From a bacterium (GTDB lineage Bacteria > Patescibacteriota > Andersenbacteria > UBA10190), in contig NZCO01000015.1 in NCBI GenBank assembly GCA_002686445.1, forward strand, positions 1-18,097: DNA of 18,097 nucleotides, given 5' to 3'. The notes below the pieces were generated by a model, which was not told the origin of the DNA, did no database searches, and saw nothing but the letters and a program-made list of their open reading frames with translations. The translations under genes and the position numbers were made by a program. Positions 12,742 through 18,097 of this stretch are shown in pieces; position 1 is the stretch's first letter, and each line of letters starts with the position of its first letter.

Positions 12742-14742
12742 TTAGACTTCAATGATAACGGGCAAGACCATGGGGTGACGCTCGGTGCGTTGGAAGAGGA
12801 ACTGACCGATAGCATCACGCATGTTGGCTTTGAGGTGGGTCCAGTTTGGTTCGCCACCGTGCCCTTTACCTGACTGCTTTTCAATGACCATCCGGATTTG
12901 CTTACGCGTGTCGTTCACGAGTTGCTTCTGATCTTTAACGTAGATAAACCCACGTGAAATCAAGTCAGGCTCGCCAACTACCTCACCGGTGCGACCATCA
13001 ACAGTAGCGATAACTACCACCATGCCGTCAGCGGCTAAGAGTTGTCGATCACGCAACACGACGTTGCCGATATCACCGACGCCGAGTCCATCAACCATAA
13101 TGTGATCGATTTCGTACTTTTCACCGGTTAGCTTGGCTTTGTGGTTGAAGATTTCTACCACTTCACCATTGGCCGGTAAGAGTGCTTTTGATCGGTCGAA
13201 CCCATTGCCGACTGCCATCTTGGCGTGCTCAGCTCGGAAGCTGAAGTAGCCATGGGCCGGGATCAAGTATTCAGGGTTGGTCAGGTCGATCATGTGCTGC
13301 AAGTCATCACGGTGACCGTGGCCACCAGAGTGAATGTCCATCATCTTGTAGTGATAGACTTCTGCTCCTTGTTTGTAGATCGCATCTTTCACGAGCTGCA
13401 CTGAAGCTTCGTTACCAGGAATGACTGAGGACGAGAAGATAACCACGTCGCCAGCATTAATTTCTAGACTACGATGCTCCTTGTTCACAATGCGCATTAA
13501 TACGGCATTGTCTTCTCCCTGAGCTCCTGTGCACAGTACGAGGACTTTACCAGGTGGCAACTTGTTGCTTTGCTCGGCTGTGATCAAAGTCTCAGGTTTT
13601 ACATTCATGAATCCGATTTCACGAGCAATCTCAACGTTGGTTTTCATCGAGTACCCGTCAACAGCAACTTTACGTCCATGCTTTTCGGCAATGGTGACCA
13701 TTTGCTGTAGACGGTCGATCATCGAAGAAAAGGTAGCGGAGATGATGCGCTGGTTGGGGTGGGCTGCGAATAGTTGATCGAGGTTAGTTTCAACCTTCGA
13801 CTCACTCATTGAATGTCCTTCGCGCTCAGCACCAGTTGAATCGGTGTAGAGAACAGTGATGCCTTGCTCACCAAGTTTCTTCAAGTGCACTTCATCGGCT
13901 GGTAAGTCATTCACTGGATCAGTATCGAATTTGAAGTCTCCCGTAAACGCGATAGAGCCAGCCTCACAACGAACCACCACACCGAAAGCATTCGGCACGG
14001 AGTGATTCACGTGAAAGGTCTCAATTTCAAAGTGGCCCAAGCGGAATTTTTCGGCTCGCTTCACAATGTTTACTTTCGGCTTAGCGTATTGGGGGAAGTC
14101 TGTTTGTCGTTTCTCAACTAACTTCATAGTGAATTCGGAACCATAGATAGGCGGATTGCCTAGCTTGGGTAGCAGATGAGGTACACCACCAAAGTGATCA
14201 TAATGAGCGTGAGTAATGATTACGCCCTTGATGTTCTTCTCCTTGCCATGCAGCGGGGAGATATCAGGGATAATGTAATCAATTCCGTGCATGTTCTCGC
14301 TCGGGAACATCAAACCAAGGTCGATAATAATTATATCGCCTTTGTATTCCACAGCGGCTGAGTTGCGACCGATTTCTTCCAAGCCACCGAGCGGCAATAG
14401 ATGCATGGCATCCGGATTACGGGGTGGTTGCTTGATATCTTGTGTCTTAGTCTGAGCGGGGCCAAAGTGTTGTCCACTTGAGCGCTCACGACCACGTCCA
14501 CGTGGTCCGCCACGACCTCCTGGTCGGCGACCTTTACCGCCTGGTTTTGCACCAGACCGCGGTGTTCGTTTAGCAGGCTGGCGTTTGCGCGCAGGCTTAG
14601 CGCCAGTCTTTGGCGCGGCTGCGCCACTCGTCTTGCGAGTGCCAGTAGCGTTCGCACGCACCGGCGGGGGCGCTATGCGAGATGATTTCTTAGCGGGTGT
14701 CGACTTGGTCGAGCTTTTTTTCGTTTTTGACGTAGGTGTCAT
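12742..14742 (-). CDS. rnj: Ribonuclease J with long basic N-terminal tail
   Basis: A 666-residue metallo-beta-lactamase/beta-CASP ribonuclease that combines endo- and 5'-exonuclease activity in mRNA decay and rRNA maturation. The core starts near residue 113 (MHLLPLGGLEEIGRN). Seen: ITHAHYDHFGG with H178-x-H180-x-D182-H183 binding the two zinc ions; HSVPNAFG; FTGDFKFD, motif III; SSVIPGNE, a beta-CASP motif; and HSGGHGHRDDL followed by IPAHGY, the C-terminal motifs. The first ~110 residues are low-complexity and very rich in Lys, Arg, Ala, Pro, Ser and Gly, with GGRGGPRGRGRER near 75-87. Such tails occur in candidate-phyla RNase J and probably bind RNA. No Shine-Dalgarno precedes ATG 14742. 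A perfect promoter sits about 200 nt upstream. Confidence 0.95.
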   Translation of the reverse strand: MTPTSKTKKSSTKSTPAKKSSRIAPPPVRANATGTRKTSGAAAPKTGAKPARKRQPAKRTPRSGAKPGGKGRRPGGRGGPRGRGRERSSGQHFGPAQTKTQDIKQPPRNPDAMHLLPLGGLEEIGRNSAAVEYKGDIIIIDLGLMFPSENMHGIDYIIPDISPLHGKEKNIKGVIITHAHYDHFGGVPHLLPKLGNPPIYGSEFTMKLVEKRQTDFPQYAKPKVNIVKRAEKFRLGHFEIETFHVNHSVPNAFGVVVRCEAGSIAFTGDFKFDTDPVNDLPADEVHLKKLGEQGITVLYTDSTGAEREGHSMSESKVETNLDQLFAAHPNQRIISATFSSMIDRLQQMVTIAEKHGRKVAVDGYSMKTNVEIAREIGFMNVKPETLITAEQSNKLPPGKVLVLCTGAQGEDNAVLMRIVNKEHRSLEINAGDVVIFSSSVIPGNEASVQLVKDAIYKQGAEVYHYKMMDIHSGGHGHRDDLQHMIDLTNPEYLIPAHGYFSFRAEHAKMAVGNGFDRSKALLPANGEVVEIFNHKAKLTGEKYEIDHIMVDGLGVGDIGNVVLRDRQLLAADGMVVVIATVDGRTGEVVGEPDLISRGFIYVKDQKQLVNDTRKQIRMVIEKQSGKGHGGEPNWTHLKANMRDAIGQFLFQRTERHPMVLPVIIEV

Positions 14743-14940
14743 TTTATATTGTCTATTATGAGTTAAGGAGTATAGCAGTGCGTAACGCTTGTAGAAGCGT
14801 CGCTGCCATGATTAATAAGTGGTTCTATGTTGTGCATTACAAACGGATCGTAAAACGCGAAAAAGTGTCTTGCCGTGGTCTCGCCTGAGGGCGAGGGAAG
14901 CGCACGTTTTCGTCTTTCACGAGGCGCCTAATCTAAGCTA
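14743..14940 (-). other. Long structured 5' leader of rnj
   Basis: About 198 nt separate the likely transcription start from the rnj ATG. Stems seen on this strand: CTCGCC-CTCA-GGCGAG, enclosed by CGTG/CACG; a TTTTT run near 14868; and ACGCTT-CTAC-AAGCGT (14800-14785) nested in GCAG/CTGC. No tight terminator is formed. A second weak -10-like CATAAT lies 12 nt before the ATG, so a short transcript is also possible. No coding frame is supported in this stretch. Confidence 0.5.
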
Positions 14941-14946
14941 AGTTCG

Positions 14947-14975
14947 AGTATATATCGGGTTTAGAGGTTTGTCAA
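14947..14975 (-). promoter_or_regulatory. Consensus sigma-70 promoter upstream of rnj
   Basis: On the minus strand TTGACA (14975-14970), exactly 17 nt, then TATACT (14952-14947). It is the best promoter match in the window. It directs transcription into the 198-nt leader and rnj. Confidence 0.8.
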
Positions 14976-14979
14976 ATCT

Positions 14980-15033
14980 ATGAGGGAAGGTGACTCCTTC
15001 CCTCATCGCCCCGCCCATGGCGGGGCTGCTCCC
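14980..15033. repeat. Two-hairpin intergenic element, copy 2
   Basis: Stem 1 is ATGAGGGAAGG / CCTTCCCTCAT (11 bp, loop TGACT, 14980-15006). After 1 nt, stem 2 is GCCCCGCC / GGCGGGGC (8 bp, loop CAT, 15008-15026), then TGCTCCC. It repeats the plan of the element at 6322, with different but still complementary arms. It lies 5 bp behind the rnj promoter. Confidence 0.7.
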
Positions 15034-15053
15034 ATCCCATACAGAGGCCTTAA

Positions 15054-15099
15054 GTTCGTGAGCGAAGCCCACGAACCCGCCTGCCGGCAGGCGGGTTCG
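15054..15099. repeat. Hairpin overlapping a 28-bp perfect palindrome
   Basis: GTTCGTG / CACGAAC (15054-15060 / 15070-15076) forms a 7-bp hairpin. It overlaps a gap-free 28-bp palindrome at 15072-15099 centred on CCTGCCGGCAGG. Palindromes with this GC-rich core are, from memory, frequent between genes in some candidate-phyla genomes. The remaining sequence to 15185 shows no gene. Confidence 0.65.
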
Positions 15100-15185
15100 G
15101 CGACATTTAGAAAACGGTGGTGGTGGCCGGATCTAGTGCCTGGCTCGACTTCTATCTATGCCTCCAGTACCTTGGCATCACAACA

Positions 15186-15268
15186 GCCGAGGTGGTGAAA
15201 CGGTAAACACGCTACGTTCAGAACGTAGTGCTCTTACGGGCTTGCGGGTTCAACTCCCGCCCTCGGCA
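15186..15268 (+). tRNA. tRNA-Leu (anticodon CAG)
   Basis: A full cloverleaf: acceptor GCCGAGG / CCTCGGC with discriminator A (15268); D arm GTG/CAC with GG in the loop; anticodon stem CTACG/CGTAG with loop TTCAGAA, giving CAG at 15219-15221; a long variable arm with stem GCTC/GGGC, as expected for Leu; and T stem GCGGG/CCCGC with TTCAACT. CCA is not encoded (CACA follows), so the 3' end must be added enzymatically. Confidence 0.96.
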
Positions 15269-15272
15269 CAAT

Positions 15273-15300
15273 AAAAAAACGTCTCGTTTGTGGAGACGTT
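15273..15300 (-). terminator. Terminator of the small gene at 15306
   Basis: On the minus strand AACGTCTC / GAGACGTT forms an 8-bp stem with a 7-nt loop that runs into seven T. It lies 5 nt after the stop and 4 nt from the tRNA end on the other strand. Confidence 0.85.
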
Positions 15301-15305
15301 GGTTG

Positions 15306-15641
15306 CTAACTGTTGCGCCGTTCCAGTTCTGCTACTCGTAGGAGTAGCGATTTCCAAGATTGTTTGGGTTGGACGGTGAGCGCTTGATTTCCCTGTTGAT
15401 CGGTAGCGAGCGAAACAATGCGAAACGGGAAGCGGTCATTTGGCCAGAGGCGCTGGCCGATAAACCATACTCGGTCTTGACTGCGTCGCCAGTCCGTAAT
15501 GGCTCGTTCTACGGCGGTGGTGCCGGCACCAGAGCCTCCCCCGGTGCCGACCTGTACGTCGATGCCCGGACCCAAGATAATAACTCGTACCACGCCGTCG
15601 ATAGGGACTAAGAGCGTCGGCTTTCGTTTCGTAGCGAGCAT
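15306..15641 (-). CDS. Hypothetical protein, 111 aa
   Basis: Function not recognised. The start at ATG 15641 is supported by GGAG 8 nt upstream (GTG at 15650 is an alternative), and a strong terminator follows the stop, so the gene is real. The sequence begins with basic MLATKRK, then a beta-like hydrophobic stretch (VVRVIILGPGIDVQV), a Gly-rich turn (GTGGGSGAG), an amphipathic helix (VERAITDWRRSQ), further strands (RVWFIGQRLWP, FRIVSLATD) and a C-terminal helix rich in Leu and Arg. No TM segment or signal peptide is evident. It could be a small beta-barrel-like domain. It lies downstream of guaB on the same strand but beyond the guaB terminator. Confidence 0.7.
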   Translation of the reverse strand: MLATKRKPTLLVPIDGVVRVIILGPGIDVQVGTGGGSGAGTTAVERAITDWRRSQDRVWFIGQRLWPNDRFPFRIVSLATDQQGNQALTVQPKQSWKSLLLRVAELERRNS

Positions 15642-15724
15642 GACTAGCACTCCAAAGCTGGTTAATGAACTACGTGTCTGGGCCGAACCATACGACTATA
15701 GGTCGCCTGTGTCAACTCAGGCAA

Positions 15725-15757
15725 TAAAAATACGTGAGCACGAGTGTGCTCACGTAT
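15725..15757 (-). terminator. Terminator of guaB
   Basis: On the minus strand ATACGTGAGCAC / GTGCTCACGTAT is a perfect 12-bp stem with a 4-nt loop, followed by TTTTTATT. It starts 4 nt after the guaB stop. Confidence 0.95.
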
Positions 15758-15761
15758 GAGG

Positions 15762-17285
15762 TTAAATCCGAATCAGGTTGTGCACGTCGCCTTCACGCTG
15801 CGCACCATGAGAGCGGAGTTCGAAGCGAAGGGTACCATCCCAAAGCCGCGCGTGGAGGTCCGCGAGCGAATCACAGGCAACATACTCCATCGACTTTGTT
15901 AGCTGAGCCAATAGCTCAGTTAATGCTGGCGCCATGAGGCCGCTGGCTGGGACTAATCCTTCCACCCCCTGGTGAACGAGCACTCCCGACGATGCTCCAT
16001 ACCGTGCCTGACCGCCAGCGACTAGGGCCGCTGGTGATCCCATGCCACGGTATCGCTTGTAACGAAACCCGTTGTGCGGGACTACTTCGGCGGGGGTTTC
16101 ATCATGTCCGGCCAGGTATCCACCGAGCATGACTGCTGAAGCACCGCAAGCAAGCGCCGAGAACATATCGCCCGAGCTAGCGATGCCACCATCAGCAATG
16201 ATGGTTGCTTCGAACTCGGATTCCCGTACCCACTTGGCCACGTGATAGATCGCGCTTAACTGACCGCGACCAACGCCGGTCACCGTTTGCGTCGTGCAAA
16301 TTGAGCCGATGCCCATACCAACTCGTAAGATATTGGCACCGGCTTTGAGTAGGGGGGCCGCTTGAGCTGGAGTCACCACATTGCCCGCAACGATGGGAAT
16401 GTCACCGTTGCACCTTCTGATGAAGCGGATTTGCTCTACCGCGTACTTAGTGCTTCCTTGCGCGCTGTCAATGAGTAGCAGGTCTACTCCAGCCTCAAGT
16501 AAGGCTTCGATACGTTCACGATCTTGCTCGTGTGTCGACACCGCCGCCCCGACCAGTAGTTGTCCCGAGCTTGGGTCTACCACAGCGTGCGGGCTCTTTT
16601 TCATCTTCACCACGTCGGTGTCTGTGAACATACCTACGACCGTTCCTTCGGAGCATACGATGGGCACTTTGGACGCCATCGGATGCCGTCTAAGAAATTC
16701 CTTGGCGTCTGACCACGACCTGATGTTATCTGCCTGTGCAGTAACAAGGTCTTCTGCGCGGATCATGACATTGCCCAAGGTCTCCTCTGGTTCAGCTAGT
16801 GCGCTGTGACGCTCGGCAACCAGACCAAGTAAATGTGAGCCGGGTTTCCCGTCGAGTGTGATTAGTAGAGTGGAGAAGCCATGCTTCTTTTTTACCGCGT
16901 CAACTTCGGTTACACGGTCGGTCGATCGACGACATATCGGATCAGTCACGATACCCATTTGCGATCGCTTTACACGTTCGACCTGCTCGACAGACGTAGC
17001 AATGTCGAGGTTCGTGTGGATGACTCCGAATCCGCCACCGAGAGCTATCTCGACTGCAGTTCTCCACTCGGTGACTGTATCCATCGGCGCACTGATTACC
17101 GGTAGCGGCAGTGTGAGCCCCGGGACTAGTTCACAAGTCACACTGTACTGGTCGCAATCGTTGTACCGGGGTTGTGCAATGATATCGGCGAACGTGAGAC
17201 TAGTACCGGTACCAAAGAGTGCATCCGCGGGGAAACCGTTCCCAATATCTTGAGGTGTCATGCCAATTTTCCTTATATCAGCCAT
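15762..17285 (-). CDS. guaB: IMP dehydrogenase, eukaryotic-like subtype
   Basis: A 507-residue enzyme that oxidises IMP to XMP with NAD+, the committed step to guanine nucleotides. Seen: a (beta/alpha)8 barrel with ISAPMDTVTE at 64-73; a CBS-pair insert at about 112-235; LLIDSAQG at 270-277; GNVVTP at 301-306; the catalytic loop RVGMGIGSICTTQ with Cys330; IADGGI at 363-368; and YKRYRGMGS at 409-417 before the flap. The loop reads GSICTTQ-x7-GRGQ rather than the usual bacterial GPGSICTTR...PQ, and the C-terminus (GTLRFELRSHGAQREGDVHNL) resembles animal IMPDH. GMP reductase is excluded by the CBS domains and flap. A TTGACA lies 56 nt upstream without a matching -10. No Shine-Dalgarno is seen. 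Confidence 0.93.
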   Translation of the reverse strand: MADIRKIGMTPQDIGNGFPADALFGTGTSLTFADIIAQPRYNDCDQYSVTCELVPGLTLPLPVISAPMDTVTEWRTAVEIALGGGFGVIHTNLDIATSVEQVERVKRSQMGIVTDPICRRSTDRVTEVDAVKKKHGFSTLLITLDGKPGSHLLGLVAERHSALAEPEETLGNVMIRAEDLVTAQADNIRSWSDAKEFLRRHPMASKVPIVCSEGTVVGMFTDTDVVKMKKSPHAVVDPSSGQLLVGAAVSTHEQDRERIEALLEAGVDLLLIDSAQGSTKYAVEQIRFIRRCNGDIPIVAGNVVTPAQAAPLLKAGANILRVGMGIGSICTTQTVTGVGRGQLSAIYHVAKWVRESEFEATIIADGGIASSGDMFSALACGASAVMLGGYLAGHDETPAEVVPHNGFRYKRYRGMGSPAALVAGGQARYGASSGVLVHQGVEGLVPASGLMAPALTELLAQLTKSMEYVACDSLADLHARLWDGTLRFELRSHGAQREGDVHNLIRI

Positions 17286-17308
17286 AAATTGTTGAGGGTA
17301 CGATCAAG

Positions 17309-17328
17309 CTCTTTCCTCTCACAAAGAG
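17309..17328 (-). promoter_or_regulatory. Hairpin in the guaB upstream region
   Basis: CTCTTT / AAAGAG is a perfect 6-bp stem with an 8-nt loop, 24 nt before the guaB ATG. It may be a leader hairpin; there is no known riboswitch core. Confidence 0.3.
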
Positions 17329-17389
17329 AAAAAGAGTGTGTGTCAATATACTGTTCCTAGAACTACTGGTCAATGCCTGCGGCCCACAG

Positions 17390-17418
17390 TTGCTTCGGAC
17401 GCAAGCGCCGGTTACTAT
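17390..17418 (+). promoter_or_regulatory. Promoter of the Cys-rich small protein, leaderless
   Basis: TTGCTT (17390-17395), exactly 17 nt, TACTAT (17413-17418), then 7 nt to the ATG at 17426. Transcription should begin at or next to the start codon. Confidence 0.55.
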
Positions 17419-17425
17419 CGTAACC

Positions 17426-17587
17426 ATGACACATCACACCTGTACCGAATGCGGTAGTGAATCAGAGGCCGAGGGCGTTTGCCCTGACGCCGAGTGTATT
17501 CGTCAGGGCAAAGAGCTCATCTCGTGTGATTGCACCGATGGCGAGCACGGCGCCGACGATGACGACGATTACCACGCCCGCGGGTAA
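17426..17587 (+). CDS. Small Cys- and Asp-rich zinc-ribbon-like protein, 53 aa
   Basis: A 53-residue protein with six cysteines (6, 9, 19, 24, 34, 36): HTCTECG gives a C-x2-C knuckle, then CPDAEC, then SCDCTDG, followed by an acidic tail with five consecutive Asp (44-48). The pattern suggests a small metal-binding (Zn or Fe) ribbon; this is inference and no named family is recognised. ATG 17426 is chosen over an upstream frame opening at 17336 because a TTGCTT-N17-TACTAT promoter ends 7 nt before it, giving a leaderless mRNA. It is divergent from guaB and monocistronic. The hairpin at 17608 has its T run on the other strand, so its own terminator is unclear. Confidence 0.7.
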   Translation: MTHHTCTECGSESEAEGVCPDAECIRQGKELISCDCTDGEHGADDDDDYHARG

Positions 17588-17601
17588 TACCTAACTGCAA
17601 T

Positions 17602-17628
17602 AAAAAACCCCAGCACGGCGTGCTGGGG
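17602..17628 (-). terminator. Terminator of the gene at the right edge
   Basis: On the minus strand CCCCAGCAC / GTGCTGGGG is a perfect 9-bp stem with a 3-nt loop, followed by six T. It lies 8 nt after the stop at 17637. Confidence 0.93.
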
Positions 17629-17636
17629 ATGTTGGG

Positions 17637-18097
17637 TTATAGACCATGAACTTCGTCAAAGAGCAGTGTCAGCAGTTCTTCTCGAGCCGCAAACACTTCG
17701 TTGTGAGCGTCCAGTGCCTCGGGATCGGTGTCTCCGTAGACGAGACCGCCGTACCCATGATTGTGCGAAACGGTGGGATCTAACGCGAACGTCATCGTAT
17801 CGAAACCGTTGGTTGGACTGTCAACGGTGTAAGTGCCGCTACCCACGGCGGACGTGCCTGTCGAGTTGACGATAGTAAAACCCGACTCCATCGAGCGTTC
17901 GGCTTGCCACCAGCCGCTGGGTAATGTCGCCAGCGAACGGTATCGAGTGGCATTAGCGGTGGTGGCGAAGGTGCCGCTACCGTTGGTCGCAAACAAAACA
18001 TCGGCATCGGCCTGTGCTCTATTTGTGAAACCTACGATATCGGTGGTCTCGTGCGTCATTACCGCCGAGCTAGTGCCGCTGACAGAGACGTCCACAG
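17637..18097 (-). CDS. C-terminal part of an unknown Ser/Thr/Gly-rich protein (cut by window edge)
   Basis: At least 153 codons are open to the window edge, so the true start probably lies outside; a GTG at 18095 has no visible upstream signal. The sequence is rich in Thr, Ser, Gly and Ala with short beta-like stretches (GFTIVNSTGTSAVGSGTYTVD, WWQAERSMESG), then a His/Gly-containing HNHGYGGLVYGDTDP, and it ends in an acidic helical tail (NEVFAAREELLTLLFDEVHGL). This composition suggests an extracytoplasmic or surface beta-sandwich, or a phage-like virion protein; neither is proven. No family is recognised. A strong terminator follows. Confidence 0.7.
   Translation of the reverse strand, partial: VDVSVSGTSSAVMTHETTDIVGFTNRAQADADVLFATNGSGTFATTANATRYRSLATLPSGWWQAERSMESGFTIVNSTGTSAVGSGTYTVDSPTNGFDTMTFALDPTVSHNHGYGGLVYGDTDPEALDAHNEVFAAREELLTLLFDEVHGL

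Noticed and set aside
1..18097. CRISPR array, insertion sequence or prophage
   Set aside because: No regularly spaced direct repeats, no transposase or integrase, and no block of phage genes are visible.

Overview
The window looks like a chromosomal segment of a small-genome bacterium of the candidate phyla radiation (Patescibacteria). This is inference from several things seen together: an RNase J with a long Lys/Arg/Gly-rich N-terminal tail, a DUF5652-type membrane protein, many short genes with 0-10 bp gaps or overlaps, a mix of strong Shine-Dalgarno starts with apparently leaderless or SD-less starts, a tRNA without an encoded CCA, and hairpin/palindrome elements between genes. TGA acts as a normal stop codon, so the code is standard. 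The exact lineage cannot be fixed from the sequence alone.

Layout. Positions 75-803 (+) hold an AlkD-like DNA glycosylase. Positions 851-2467 (-) hold two small unknown proteins and an HExxH metallopeptidase-like protein. Positions 2582-4702 hold a RecB/Cas4-like PD-(D/E)XK nuclease (+), a four-TM protein (-), and divergently a DUF5652 protein coupled to a membrane-anchored RskA-C-like domain (+). Positions 4969-6298 (+) carry an SDR oxidoreductase, a C-terminal remnant of an MTH1-like NUDIX hydrolase and a pterin-4a-carbinolamine dehydratase. A large minus-strand block (6481-11328) runs trpS, IMPase-like 2, phosphomannomutase/phosphoglucomutase, IMPase-like 1 and a uridine-kinase-like P-loop kinase. 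These fall into two tight units (trpS-IMPase2 and PMM-IMPase1-kinase) that pair a sugar-phosphate mutase with phosphomonoesterases and a kinase.

Positions 11341-12095 have no convincing protein gene. They contain what look like one or two, possibly three, minus-strand structured RNA genes. One is about 350 nt and only weakly RNase P-like. Another is a compact RNA of about 105 nt with its own -10 box, a multi-helix fold and a T7 terminator. Then come a HAD phosphatase and RNase J (12096-14742, -), the latter preceded by a perfectly spaced consensus promoter and a leader of about 200 nt. Positions 14980-15268 carry a two-hairpin element, a 28-bp palindrome and tRNA-Leu(CAG). The right end holds a small unknown protein, an IMP dehydrogenase resembling the eukaryotic subtype (15762-17285, -), a tiny Cys/Asp-rich protein with a leaderless start (+), and the C-terminal part of an unknown protein cut by the window edge.

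The most promising undescribed items are the RNA genes in 11341-12095, the long rnj leader, and a two-hairpin element present twice (6322 and 14980) whose arms differ but stay complementary. No database or folding program was available; all family calls rest on motifs recognised by eye.
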